The notes under the pieces were generated by a model, which did not search any database, was not told the DNA's origin, and saw only the letters and a list, made by a program, of their open reading frames with translations. A stretch of 64,000 nucleotides of DNA, taken from positions 1 through 64,000 of the forward strand of contig JAPKHC010000018.1 in NCBI GenBank assembly GCA_026647215.1. Reading direction: 5' to 3'. The translations under genes and the position numbers were made by a program. This document shows, in pieces, positions 35,138 through 44,700 of this stretch; the stretch's first letter is position 1, and each line of letters opens with the position of its first letter. The DNA is from F1-120-MAGs118 sp013360535 (GTDB lineage: Bacteria; Planctomycetota; UBA1135; GCA-002686595).

Positions 35138-37221
35138 CCGAGCTTGCGCAGCTGCTCGAGCAGGTCGCGGTCGAGCTCGCCCGTGCCGTCGGCCTGCTTC
35201 GTGCGCTCGCGCCACTCGCCGAGGACGTGCTGCATCTCGGCGTAGGGCAGCGCGGGAGTCTTGCCGCCCGCGCGCAGGTCGGTCTGCTCGTCGGGGTCGT
35301 TCGAGAGCGTGAAGTACTGCTCGCGTTCCTCGACCCGCTCGGTGTCGAGCCAGTGCGACGACGACCAGATCAGCTTGGAGCCACTCGCGCGCAGCGAGAT
35401 GCGTCGGCCGCCGATGTCGAAGCCCGACACGTTGCCGGCGAGGTCGCTGATCGCGAACGAAGGGCGCTTGCGCTCGTCGGGCACGCCCTGCGCGAGGTGC
35501 AGGAGGCTCTCACCCGTAGTCTCGAGCGTCGCCTGCAGGCCGAGCACCTCGAGCACCGTCGGGGCGACGTCGAGCAGGCGCACCTGGTTCTTCACGCGCG
35601 TGCCGGCGTGCGCCGCAGCGGGAAAACGCACGATCAGCGGAACGTGGAGCTCCTCGTCGAACAGGAACGAGCCGTGGTCGAACCAGTAGTCGTGCGAGCC
35701 GAGGCCCTCGCCGTGGTCGCTCGTGAGCACGATCAACGTGCGTTCGAGCCTTCCCGCGGCCTCGAGGCCCGCGAGCAGGCGCCCCAGCTGCTTGTCCGCG
35801 TAGCTGATCTCGCCCGCGTACAGCGCCTTCATGTGCGCCACCGCATCAGGGCTCGCGACGAGCGCCTCGCGTTGCGCCGTCGTGATCTCGTACCAGTTGA
35901 AACCGTTCCGCGCCTTCGGATCGTCCAGCAGCTTCGGGTCGGCCCCGTGCAGCAACGCGAACTCGGGCGGCGGCGCGTAGGGGACGTGTGGATCGTAGAA
36001 GTGCACGAACGTGAACAGCGGCTCGTCGCCGCGCGTGCGGACCCAGTCGAGCGTGCGGTCGACGGTCTCGCCCGCGGGGCGGTCGGGGCGGCGCACTTCG
36101 TGGCCACGGCGCTCGGCGAAGCGGATCGCGGCGCCGACCAGGTGCAGGCGCTCCGCGATGCGCGGCATCCAGCGCCACGCGAGCATCTGGTCGTCGTACC
36201 AGTCGAAACGCTCCGCGAGGCCGCTCGCTTCGTCGACCAGCGTGAAGCCCGACACGAACCCGGCGGTGGCGTGCGTGCGCGCGAGCGCGTCGGCGAGCGT
36301 GCGCACGCGATTGGAGATGCGCACGCCGTTGGAGCGTGCTCCGTGCTCGGCGGGATACAGGCCCGTCAGCAGCGTCGTGTGCGACGGTCCCGTCGTGTTG
36401 GCCTGGCTCGTCGCGTCCTCGAACAGCACGCCCTGCGCCGCGAGCGCATCGATCGTCGGCGTCTGCGCATCGGCCTTGCCGTAGCAGCCGAGCGCGTCCG
36501 CACGCAGCGTGTCGATGCTCACCACGAGCACGTCGAGCTGGCCCGGTGTCGAGACCTCGGGAATCCTGCGGTCCGGCGCCGAAGCGGCCGCGAGCAGCAG
36601 CAGCGCGAGCGCACCGGCCGTGGCCGCGTGCGGCGCTCGCCAGCCGCGGAAGGCCGCGATCGCGACGAGCACGTTGACGCCCGCGAGTCCCCACGCGATC
36701 CACTGCACGTAGCCACTGCTCCAGCGCCACGCGACGACCCCGATGCAGGCCGCGGCGCCGAGCCCGAGCGACGACCACGCGACACGCACGCGCGTCACGA
36801 GCGGCCACCACGCGAGCAGTTCTTTCAGCGCGAGCGCGATCGCCGTCGCGGCGAGCGCGGCCGGCAGCGCGAGCTCGAGGCTGATCCAGCCGACGAGCGC
36901 GAACAGCGCGACCGCCACCGCGGCGCCGAGTCCGGCGCAGGCCGAAGCGGGCGCGGCGCGGAAGCTCGGGCGGCCCCACAGCGCGAGCGCGAAGATCACG
37001 CTCGGGACGGCGAGCGCCGCTCCAACCGCCGCGTAGCCAAGTCCGCCCGTCGCGATCAGGCGGCAAGCCCACTGCACGTACCGCGCGTCGGCGGTCGAGA
37101 GCACCTTGGCGCTCTCCACGAGCCCGATGGCACCGCCGGCGACGGCAGCGAACAGCAGCGCTCGCCCGAGCGCGGCAAGGACCGGCTCGCGGGCAGCGGG
37201 GGCGGGGGCCTCGGCGCTCAT
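35128..37221 (-). CDS. Membrane-anchored sulfatase-fold hydrolase/transferase
   Basis: 697 residues. The N-terminal 240 residues hold about six membrane helices. The C-terminal domain has the alkaline-phosphatase/sulfatase fold: metal motif V-S-I-D-T-L-R-A-D near 250, S-D-H-G-E-G near 500, and the nucleophile segment N-T-T-G-P-S-H-T-T-L-L-T-G. A classical sulfatase has Cys or Ser in C/S-x-P-x-R; here the position is Thr and the Arg is His. That makes a formylglycine sulfatase unlikely, and a Thr-nucleophile phospho- or phosphoglycerol-type enzyme more plausible. The start at 37,221 gives a hydrophilic lead before the first helix. It is convergent with the preceding gene and divergent from the glycosyltransferase gene. 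Confidence 0.85.
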   Translation of the reverse strand: MSAEAPAPAAREPVLAALGRALLFAAVAGGAIGLVESAKVLSTADARYVQWACRLIATGGLGYAAVGAALAVPSVIFALALWGRPSFRAAPASACAGLGAAVAVALFALVGWISLELALPAALAATAIALALKELLAWWPLVTRVRVAWSSLGLGAAACIGVVAWRWSSGYVQWIAWGLAGVNVLVAIAAFRGWRAPHAATAGALALLLLAAASAPDRRIPEVSTPGQLDVLVVSIDTLRADALGCYGKADAQTPTIDALAAQGVLFEDATSQANTTGPSHTTLLTGLYPAEHGARSNGVRISNRVRTLADALARTHATAGFVSGFTLVDEASGLAERFDWYDDQMLAWRWMPRIAERLHLVGAAIRFAERRGHEVRRPDRPAGETVDRTLDWVRTRGDEPLFTFVHFYDPHVPYAPPPEFALLHGADPKLLDDPKARNGFNWYEITTAQREALVASPDAVAHMKALYAGEISYADKQLGRLLAGLEAAGRLERTLIVLTSDHGEGLGSHDYWFDHGSFLFDEELHVPLIVRFPAAAHAGTRVKNQVRLLDVAPTVLEVLGLQATLETTGESLLHLAQGVPDERKRPSFAISDLAGNVSGFDIGGRRISLRASGSKLIWSSSHWLDTERVEEREQYFTLSNDPDEQTDLRAGGKTPALPYAEMQHVLGEWRERTKQADGTGELDRDLLEQLRKLGYL

Positions 37222-37240
37222 GGGAGTAGGGGCGTGCGGA

Positions 37241-37255
37241 CGATAGCCGCTATCG
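37241..37255. promoter_or_regulatory. Palindrome, possible operator
   Basis: CGATAGC-c-GCTATCG, a perfect 7+7 palindrome with a one-base centre, 20 bases upstream of the sulfatase-fold gene in a 245-bp divergent gap. It is A+T-richer than its surroundings. The size and symmetry suit a dimeric repressor, but it is a single copy. Confidence 0.35.
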
Positions 37256-37466
37256 ACCCTCGCCCCAAACGAGCCTGACCCCTGCGTCGCACACGCGCCC
37301 GCCCCGGCCCGCGAACGGTACGGCGAGCGAGCTCCGCCCGCGCGCGAGTGCCGGAATCGGCCTTTCGAGCGCGCCGGAGCCGCTCGCGCGCTTCCTGCGC
37401 ACGCCCGCGATCGACATGATCTGCCCCGCGGGACGGCTCGTCGGCGCCCGCGACTCCACGCTCCCC

Positions 37467-39269
37467 ATGGATCGCCGCACCACGACTCCGAACTGGCTCG
37501 AGGCCGCACTGCTCGCGCTCGGGCTCGCGTTCACGGCGTGGTTCCTCGCCTGCGTGACGGCCGAGCACAAGAACGAGCCGGCGGACGACGCGTTCATCAC
37601 GTACGTGTACGCGCGCAACGTCGCCGAGGGGCACGGGCTGCGTTACAACGCGACCGACGTCGAGCCGACCTCGGGTGCCTCAAGCCTGCTGCACGTGCTC
37701 TGCAGTGCCGCCGCGATCTCCGCGGGCCTCGATCCGCTCGCGGCGACCCGCGCGCTCGGCATCACGCTCCTGCTCTCGCTCGCGCTCGTGTTCGGCCTGC
37801 TCGGCGCGAGCCTCACGCGCGCGCCGCCGTTCGCGGCTTGCCTCGCGGGTCTGGGCGTCGTGTTCCTGCTCGGGCTCCTGCCGGAGACCGCGACGCACCT
37901 CGCGTCGGGCATGGACACGCTGATTTTCACGGCGACGCACGCCTACGTGGCGGCCTGGGCGGCGTGGATCGCTGCCGACGAGCGTCGTCCGATCGGTCCG
38001 GGGCGCTGGGCGCTGGGGCTGGTCGCGCTCGCGTCGCTCGCGCTCGCGCGGCCCGAGGGTGGCCTGCTCGGGAGCGCCTACCTCGTCGTGCTCGCGCTGC
38101 TGCGGCGGCCGCGCGGAACGCTCGCGAGCGGAGTGGTCGGCGTCCTGCCGGTCGCGCTCGTGCACGTCGCGCTGCTCGGCGCGCTCGCGCTGTGGCGCTG
38201 GAACTACTTCGGCGACCTCCTCTCGAACCCGTACTACGTCAAGGTCTCCAACGCGATCTTCGGCTCCGATGGCGAGTTTCTCCCGGGCGCGGCGACGACG
38301 GCGCGTTTCGCGCTGATGCGGCTCGTGCCCGCGGCGGTGCTCGTGCTGGCGCTCGCCACCGCCGTGCGCGCTCCGGTCGAGGCCGTGCGACGCGGCTTCT
38401 GGCTGCTGATTCCCGCCGTCGCGGTGACCTTCGCCTACTCGCGCGCGATCCACGAGATGGCCGCAGGCTTCCGCTACGAGTACCCGCTGCTCGTGCCGTT
38501 CGCCGGAGCGCTGGTCGTCGGCCTGTGCGCCCTGCGAGCCGCCGCGCCCGCGAGTTTCGCGGCGACGCTCGCCTGCTCGACGGTCGTGGTGCCGCTCCTC
38601 GCCGCGCCGCCGAACCTCGACCTCGCCGTGTGGCTCGCGCACCCGCGCAGCGTCGCGACCTCGTGGTGGCCGCAGTTCCGGCCGAACAACGCGCTCGCGC
38701 GCCTGGGGCTCGACCTCGGCGAGAGCGGGCTCGAGCAGGACGCGACGATCCTGCTCTCGGGCGCGGGGCAAGTGCCGTGGTTCTCGCGCCTGCGCGCGGT
38801 CGACTGGGTCGGGCTCAACCACAACCGGCTCTCGGGGCGCGAGGCCATGAGCGTCGAGGCGATGTGGAAGTACATCGACTCACTCGGTCCTGACGTGGCC
38901 TTCTCGATCCTGCCGCCGGCCGCGCCGGGCTCGAGCGGGCCGGAGAGCGACGTGAACTTCCAGGGCGCGCACGTGCAGCGCACGGTGCGTGGCCGCGGCA
39001 GTGCGCTGTTCGAGCACTGGAACCACGAGCGCGTGGTCGAGTCGTTCTGGCGCGAGATGGTCTGGCTGCGCGAGCGCTGCGAATTTGCAACGTGCTACCG
39101 CCTCGGGGACGCGTGGGGCGATGCGTGGTGGGTGCTCGTGTACGTGCGCAAGGATTCCCCGTACCGGGAGCGGTTGCTGGAAGTTCTTTCCCGGTCGAAG
39201 CGCGCGGATCCCGAGGAGGACCTCGGAGCTGCCTTTGCGTACGACCCGCGGCTCCTAGGGCGGAAGTAG
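37467..39269 (+). CDS. GT-C type integral membrane glycosyltransferase-like protein
   Basis: 600 residues with about ten membrane helices between 10 and 400. I choose the ATG at 37,467; an in-frame ATG at 37,416 would add 17 residues of no clear character. The first periplasmic loop has D40-D41-A-F-I-T-Y-V-Y-A-R-N-V-A-E-G-H-G-L, the acidic pair typical of GT-C enzymes using polyprenyl-phosphate sugars (arabinosyl- and mannosyltransferases). A soluble C-terminal domain of about 180 residues follows. Donor and acceptor are unknown; a cell-envelope glycan or lipid is likely. It stands alone on the plus strand. Confidence 0.8.
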   Translation: MDRRTTTPNWLEAALLALGLAFTAWFLACVTAEHKNEPADDAFITYVYARNVAEGHGLRYNATDVEPTSGASSLLHVLCSAAAISAGLDPLAATRALGITLLLSLALVFGLLGASLTRAPPFAACLAGLGVVFLLGLLPETATHLASGMDTLIFTATHAYVAAWAAWIAADERRPIGPGRWALGLVALASLALARPEGGLLGSAYLVVLALLRRPRGTLASGVVGVLPVALVHVALLGALALWRWNYFGDLLSNPYYVKVSNAIFGSDGEFLPGAATTARFALMRLVPAAVLVLALATAVRAPVEAVRRGFWLLIPAVAVTFAYSRAIHEMAAGFRYEYPLLVPFAGALVVGLCALRAAAPASFAATLACSTVVVPLLAAPPNLDLAVWLAHPRSVATSWWPQFRPNNALARLGLDLGESGLEQDATILLSGAGQVPWFSRLRAVDWVGLNHNRLSGREAMSVEAMWKYIDSLGPDVAFSILPPAAPGSSGPESDVNFQGAHVQRTVRGRGSALFEHWNHERVVESFWREMVWLRERCEFATCYRLGDAWGDAWWVLVYVRKDSPYRERLLEVLSRSKRADPEEDLGAAFAYDPRLLGRK

Positions 39270-39346
39270 CGGCGAAGCGCGCCGCGCGCGGGTGCAGCGT
39301 GGTCGAAGGGTGGGCGCGCGGATGAAAGCCGCGCACGGTCCGCGAG

Positions 39347-39365
39347 CGTTTCCGCCCTGAAACGG
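39347..39365 (+). terminator. Weak hairpin after the glycosyltransferase gene
   Basis: CGTTTC (39,347-39,352) and GAAACG (39,359-39,364) form a 6-bp stem with a 6-nt loop, 78 bases after the stop. No U-tract. The rest of the 207-bp gap before the chemotaxis gene (39,270-39,476) shows nothing else I can name. Confidence 0.3.
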
Positions 39366-39476
39366 ATCTCAGGTCCGGCTCGGCGTCCTGCCGAAACGAT
39401 TGGCGTTCGCACATGGGCCACTCCCAGGGGCCCGTGCCGCCATCGTTTCAACCCCAACGAACTTGCACTTCCCCCC

Positions 39477-41717
39477 ATGAGCTGGATCCGCCGCCTTTCG
39501 ATCGCGCAGAAGATCTACACCCTCGTCGCCCTTGCCGTGGTGGCCATCGCCGCCGTCGGTGGAGCTGGGCTGTGGAGTTCCAGCCGCCTCGGCACCACGA
39601 CGGTCGACGTCGGCCGCACGCAGCTGCCCGCCGTACGCAACATGACGCTGTGCGACATGATGCACGACGGCATGCTCGCCTGCGTGTACCGCGGGTTGCT
39701 CGTCGGCGCGGAGGGGGATCCCGAGCAGATCGCCGGTGCAGTGGCGGAGACCGCCGACTTCGCCGCGAACTTCCGTCGCTACAGCGACGCGCTCGACAAG
39801 CTCGAGCTCGAGCCCCAGACGCGCGAGGCGATCGAGAAGGCCAAGCCCGACATCCAGGAGTACGTCGAGGGCTGCACGGCCCTCGTCAACCTGTGCGCGA
39901 AGGGCGAGGTCAAGCTCGCCCGCGAGCAGCTCCCGGCAGTGCAGGCGGTCTACGACCGCCTCGAGACCAGCCTCGGCGAGCTCGGTGAGCGCATCGAGAC
40001 CGACGCCGATGCGGCCGTCGCCGAGAGCGAGGAAGTCGCCGCGACCTCGACGTGGATCGCGTGGTCGGTCCTCGGCCTGGGCGCGGCGCTCTCGCTGTTC
40101 CTCGGCATGCGCATCGCGCGCATGATCGTCGACCCGCTGAACTCGGCCGTGAAGGTGCTCGAGTCGGGCGACATGGCGGCGCTCTCATGCGTCGACTGCG
40201 ACGACGAGATCGGTCGCATGGCGAGGGCCGTCACCCAGACGGTGCGCCGCATGGAGGAGAGCGCGACCGAGATGGCGGCGCAGAAGCGCACGATCGAGGA
40301 GAGCGCGAAGGAGATGGAGCGCACGGCCCGCGAGGCGCAGGAAACCGCCGCCAGGGCCGAGTCCTTCGCCGCGGAAGCCGCGCGCGTCGCCGCGATGGTC
40401 GAGAACGCCCCGACCGCGATGATGTACGCGGACGGCGACATGAACCTCGTGTACTTCAACCCCGAGTCGGAGGCCGCGCTCGGCAAGCTCGGGGCGGACT
40501 TCGCGCCGGCGCGCCTCAAGGGCCAGCCCCTGTCGCGCTTCTTCCGCGACCCGCGCGCGAATCTCGGCTTCCTCACGAACGAGGCCAACCTGCCGGTCTG
40601 CACGCAGGTGCAGTTCGGCGACGAGACGATCGACCTGTGCCTGTGCGCGATCCACGACAACACCGCCAAGCGCGTCGGCACGCTCGTCAACTGGCGCATC
40701 ATCACCGAACAGCTCAAGTCCGACGCCACGGCCAAGGAACTGCAGAAGCGCGAGCTCGAGCAGGCCCAGCAGCTGCAGGACAAGGTCGAGCGCATGCTCG
40801 CCACCGTCGACGCCATCTCGCGCGGCGACCTGACCGCGAAGGTCGACGTGACCGGCACCGACGCGATCGGCCGCATGGGCCAGGGCCTCTCGCGACTGCT
40901 CGAGGACCTGCGCGGCAGCATGCTGCGCATCCGCACCTCCGCGGAGCAGCTCGCCAAGGCCTCGGAGTCGCTGACGACCACCAGCGTCAAGATGAACACC
41001 GAGGCCCAGCAGGCCGCCAATCAGGTGCAGGTCGTCGCTTCCTCGGCTTCCAAGGTCGCGGAGTCGATGACGACGGTGTCCGACAGCACCGCCGGCATGA
41101 CCTCGGCGATCTCGGAGATCGCGCGCAGCTCGAGCGCGGCCGCGAAGGTCGCGCGCACGGCGGTCGAGACGGCCGAGTCGACGAACACCACGGTCGGCGA
41201 CCTCGATCGTTCGAGCGAGGAGATCGGCGCGATCCTCAAGACGATCACGACCATCGCGCAGCAGACCAACCTGCTCGCGCTCAACGCGACGATCGAGGCC
41301 GCGCGCGCCGGTGAGGCCGGACGCGGCTTCGCGGTGGTCGCCAACGAGGTCAAGGAGCTCGCCAAGGCCACCGCCAAGGCGACCACCGACATCTCCGGCA
41401 AGATCACGGCCATGCAGTCGGGCTCGCGTGGCGCGGTCGAGGCGATCACTCGCATCGGCGGCATCATCCGCGAGATCGACAGCCTGCAGACGACGATCGC
41501 CGCCGCGGTCGAGGAGCAGACCGCCGCCACGCACGAGATCACGCAGAACGTGCAGGGCGCGAGCGCGTCGACCACCGACATCACCGCCAACATGTCGCAG
41601 GTGGCCTCGGCGGCTCGCGAGGCCTCCACGGGCGCCTCGGAGACGCTCAAGGTCTCGAGCGAGGTGTCGCGCATGGCGAACGAGCTGATGGCCGCCGTCG
41701 GCCAGTTCCGGCTCTGA
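39477..41717 (+). CDS. Methyl-accepting chemotaxis protein with internal PAS-like domain
   Basis: 746 residues. TM1 (14-33), a periplasmic helical sensor region (34-188, four-helix type, with Cys at several positions), TM2 (190-213) and a HAMP domain follow in order. A PAS-like region (about 305-420) starts M-V-E-N-A-P-T-A-M-M-Y-A-D and is Cys-rich (V-C-T-Q...L-C-L-C). A second HAMP-like segment (440-490) and a signalling domain (500-746) follow. The hairpin tip Q-Q-T-N-L-L-A-L-N-A-T-I-E-A-A-R-A-G-E-A-G near 600 is intact, so it can bind CheA/CheW. No other chemotaxis gene is in the window. Confidence 0.95.
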   Translation: MSWIRRLSIAQKIYTLVALAVVAIAAVGGAGLWSSSRLGTTTVDVGRTQLPAVRNMTLCDMMHDGMLACVYRGLLVGAEGDPEQIAGAVAETADFAANFRRYSDALDKLELEPQTREAIEKAKPDIQEYVEGCTALVNLCAKGEVKLAREQLPAVQAVYDRLETSLGELGERIETDADAAVAESEEVAATSTWIAWSVLGLGAALSLFLGMRIARMIVDPLNSAVKVLESGDMAALSCVDCDDEIGRMARAVTQTVRRMEESATEMAAQKRTIEESAKEMERTAREAQETAARAESFAAEAARVAAMVENAPTAMMYADGDMNLVYFNPESEAALGKLGADFAPARLKGQPLSRFFRDPRANLGFLTNEANLPVCTQVQFGDETIDLCLCAIHDNTAKRVGTLVNWRIITEQLKSDATAKELQKRELEQAQQLQDKVERMLATVDAISRGDLTAKVDVTGTDAIGRMGQGLSRLLEDLRGSMLRIRTSAEQLAKASESLTTTSVKMNTEAQQAANQVQVVASSASKVAESMTTVSDSTAGMTSAISEIARSSSAAAKVARTAVETAESTNTTVGDLDRSSEEIGAILKTITTIAQQTNLLALNATIEAARAGEAGRGFAVVANEVKELAKATAKATTDISGKITAMQSGSRGAVEAITRIGGIIREIDSLQTTIAAAVEEQTAATHEITQNVQGASASTTDITANMSQVASAAREASTGASETLKVSSEVSRMANELMAAVGQFRL

Positions 41718-41747
41718 GCGCGGGCGCCGGGCACCCGAGCCTCCAAC

Positions 41748-41787
41748 ACGCGCGCCGCCGTCCCCGCCTTGGGACGGCGGCGCGCGT
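41748..41787. terminator. Strong bidirectional terminator
   Basis: A perfect 17-bp inverted repeat (41,748-41,764 with 41,771-41,787) and a 6-nt loop between the converging chemotaxis gene and the DUF1570 gene. It starts 31 bases after one stop and ends 4 bases before the other. It is the longest simple stem in the window. No U-tract, so Rho or pausing may assist. Confidence 0.75.
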
Positions 41788-41790
41788 CCA

Positions 41791-44700
41791 TCACCAGCCG
41801 AAGCGTTCGCGCGCGAGCCAGCGTGCGGGCAGCTTGGCGGCTCGGCCGAGCACCTCGCGCAACGCCGCGGAGTCCGTCCCGGCCTCGCGCACCTGCGCGG
41901 CGAGTTCCGCCGCAAAATCGCCCTTGATGGCGGCCAGTTTCGTCGCGAGCTCGGGCCCCGCGGCCGCGTCGCGCTCGATGCGCGGGCCGAAGGTCTCGAC
42001 CAGCTTGAGCGCCCGGTCCCAGTTCGCCGCCTGCGCGCCTTCGAGCACGGGCTTCAGCTTCGCCGCGAGCACCTTGTCGGGCACGACGCCGGCCTTCGCC
42101 GCCCACTCGACCAGCGTGCGCAGCGCCGCGCCGCGGCCTTCCTTCTCGAGCCGCGCGGCTTCCTTGGGCAGGTCGGCGAAGAGCGCGTCGAGCACGGCGA
42201 GCTGGCGTTGCACGTCGACCGCCTCGGGCGCGAGCTGTCCGTCGAGCTCGCGCGCGACCTGCATCATCGGCCACGCTTCCGCGAACTCGCCCGCGCGCAG
42301 CTGTTCGGCGCCGCGTGTGCGCCAGATCTCGAGCCACCCGTGCAGCACATCGAGCTTGCGCCGCGCGATCAGCTCCGCGAGCGGCGCGTCGAGGTAGCTC
42401 TCGACGCCGGCCGTGAACTCGGTCCCGATCTTGAAGCCCGGATCGCCTTCCCACACGACCTTGCCATCGATGTCGAGCAGCAACAGGCGCGGCAGGTTGA
42501 AGCGTTCGATGAAGAAGCGCCGGTGCGTCTTGCCGAGGCCCGCGGCTTCGCGCTCGTCGAGGCCGACGGCTCCGGGGAAGCGGTGCGAGTCGAGGTAACT
42601 CGCCAGCTTGCCGTCGTCCCAGGCCGACGCGATCGACACGATGCGCAGGCCGATCTTCTCGTGGCGCGCGTGCAGGTCGGACAGCCATTCGTGCAGCGGA
42701 ATCAGCTCATTCTGCTCGATCGACCACAGCACGAGGAGCTGCGGGGCGAGCCCGGCCTCCTGCCAGCTCGTGCGCGGTTCCTGCAACCAGCGCGCGGTGC
42801 TCGGGAATGGCGGCACGAGGCCTGCGTAGCTGCCGCCGACCGCTTCGCCGAACGCCGAACGCAGCTTCTCCATGCGCACGGCGCGCTCGAGCGCCGCCGC
42901 CGGATCGCGTGGGTCGCGCGCGAGGAAACGCACGTCCTTGAAGCGCGCGCGCCCGCGGCCCTGCAGCAGGCCCATCGCGCCGCCGAGCACGTCGCGCGAG
43001 CCGAAGTCGTGGCTCGCGACGAGCTCGCCGTCGACCCAGCAGTCGATCTGCGCGCCCGCCACGTCGATGCGCAGCTTGTGCCAGCGACCGGTGCCGCTCT
43101 GCCCGTCGGCGAGCGTGTCCGCCGCGACCGGCACGTGGCGCCACGTCTTGGTCGAGCCGCCGCCGTAGAAGCTCGCGAGGTCGACCCACGCGTTGTCGAC
43201 GGCCTTCGTCGCCTCCTTGCGCGGCACGCCGGGGAAGAACACGAGCGCGTGGAAGTTGTTCGCGTCCTTGCGACCGAAGACGAGGCCCGTGAAGTTGCAC
43301 TCGCCGCGTTGTGCGAGCACGTCGGCTTCGAGCGAGTAGTCGCCGCTCGTCACGCGCTGCAGCGCGAGCATCTGGTAGTCGAACTCGCTCGCGCTGAAGT
43401 CGCGGAACGCCGCGTCGAGGAAGGTGCCCGCCGCCTTGAACGAGTCGTTGCCGCCCGTGTCCCAGCCTTCGAGGCTCTTCTCGTCGTAGGCGAGCTCCCA
43501 CAGCGTCAGCGAGCGCCCGCTCGAGCGCAGCGCGCGCTCGTAAGCCGCGAACAGCTTCGGCATGTCGAGGTCGAGGCCCATGCGCCACGACAGGTCCATC
43601 ACCATCATCGGGCGCGCCGCGGCCTCGTAGCGCCCGACGAGCGCTTCCGCCGCCGCCTCGAGCTCACGCTGCGCCTTCTGGATGCTCCCGCGCTTGGGAT
43701 CCCACTTCTCGAGCAGCCGATCGACGCGGTCGACGGCCTTCGTGTCGACCGGCTTCGCGCTTTCGAGCTCGCGCAGCGCCGCCAGCGCGAGCCGCGTCGC
43801 GCGGTCGGTGTTCTTCGCCTCGGCCAGGAAATCCGCGAACGCGAGCGCGAGCTCGACGTCCTTCGGATTGGCGACGACGCCCTTCTCGAAGTGCTCCTGC
43901 GCCGCGACGTTGTCCTTCGCGAGCAGCGCCGCGTTCGCCCAGCGCAAGTACGGCCGCTCACGCTTGGTGCGCCCGATCTGCTCGTCGCGCAGCTCGAGCA
44001 TCCACGTCTTCCACAGCTCCGTCAGCTCGTCGATCGTCTTGGGCTGCGCGACGTCCTTCGCGCCCTCGCGATCAAAACCCTTGATCGGCGGCAGCGGGTT
44101 GCCGAGCACGACCTCCTCGAACTTCGTCACCGCCGTGTTGCCCGTGAGTCCACCCGACGCGTTCACGTACTCGCGGAACGCCTTGCGGTACACGAAACGC
44201 CCGTCGACCGGATCCTGATAGTTGTAGAGGAAGAACACGACGCCCCAGGTCGGCGCGTACCACGGCGGACCCCACGCGTAGTTGTTCTCGACGACGATGC
44301 GGAAAGTCGGCGCCTTCTCCGGGTTGCTCTTCGACGGATCGGCGGGATCGATGCCGTCGCTCGGGCCGCTCATCCAGCCCTTCTCCATCGTGTCGGCGAG
44401 CGGGAACAGGCGGTGGTTCGCAGGCAGGTTCATCAGCACCGTGCCGTTGGGCAGGATGCGGCAACCTTCGAAGAAACTCGCGAGCCCCTCGTTGAGCCAA
44501 CCCGCGGCGTTCGTCGCGAGCGACACGAACTGGTGCGCGGCCTCGTGGAACAGCGTGCCCGTCATGCCGTCGAAGCCCTGGCCCTCGACGTAGGTCTCGA
44601 CCGCGCCGCCGGTGAAGTGCCCACCCGACCACTCGACCGGCGGGCCGATCCCGAGCTTCAGGTACTCGTCGCGCTTCTTGAAGATGTTGAGGTCGATGCG

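Noticed and set aside
35128..37221. Classical formylglycine sulfatase
   Set aside because: The C/S-x-P-x-R motif is not present; the position reads T-G-P-S-H.
37416..37466. Longer N-terminus for the glycosyltransferase-like protein
   Set aside because: The extra 17 residues add nothing to the first membrane helix, and the ATG at 37,467 gives a normal short cytoplasmic lead.
39270..39476. Sigma-54 or flagellar-sigma promoter before the chemotaxis gene
   Set aside because: A TTGCAC near 39,463 lacks a GG at the right distance, and a GCCGAAAC near 39,389 lacks an upstream TAAA-like box.
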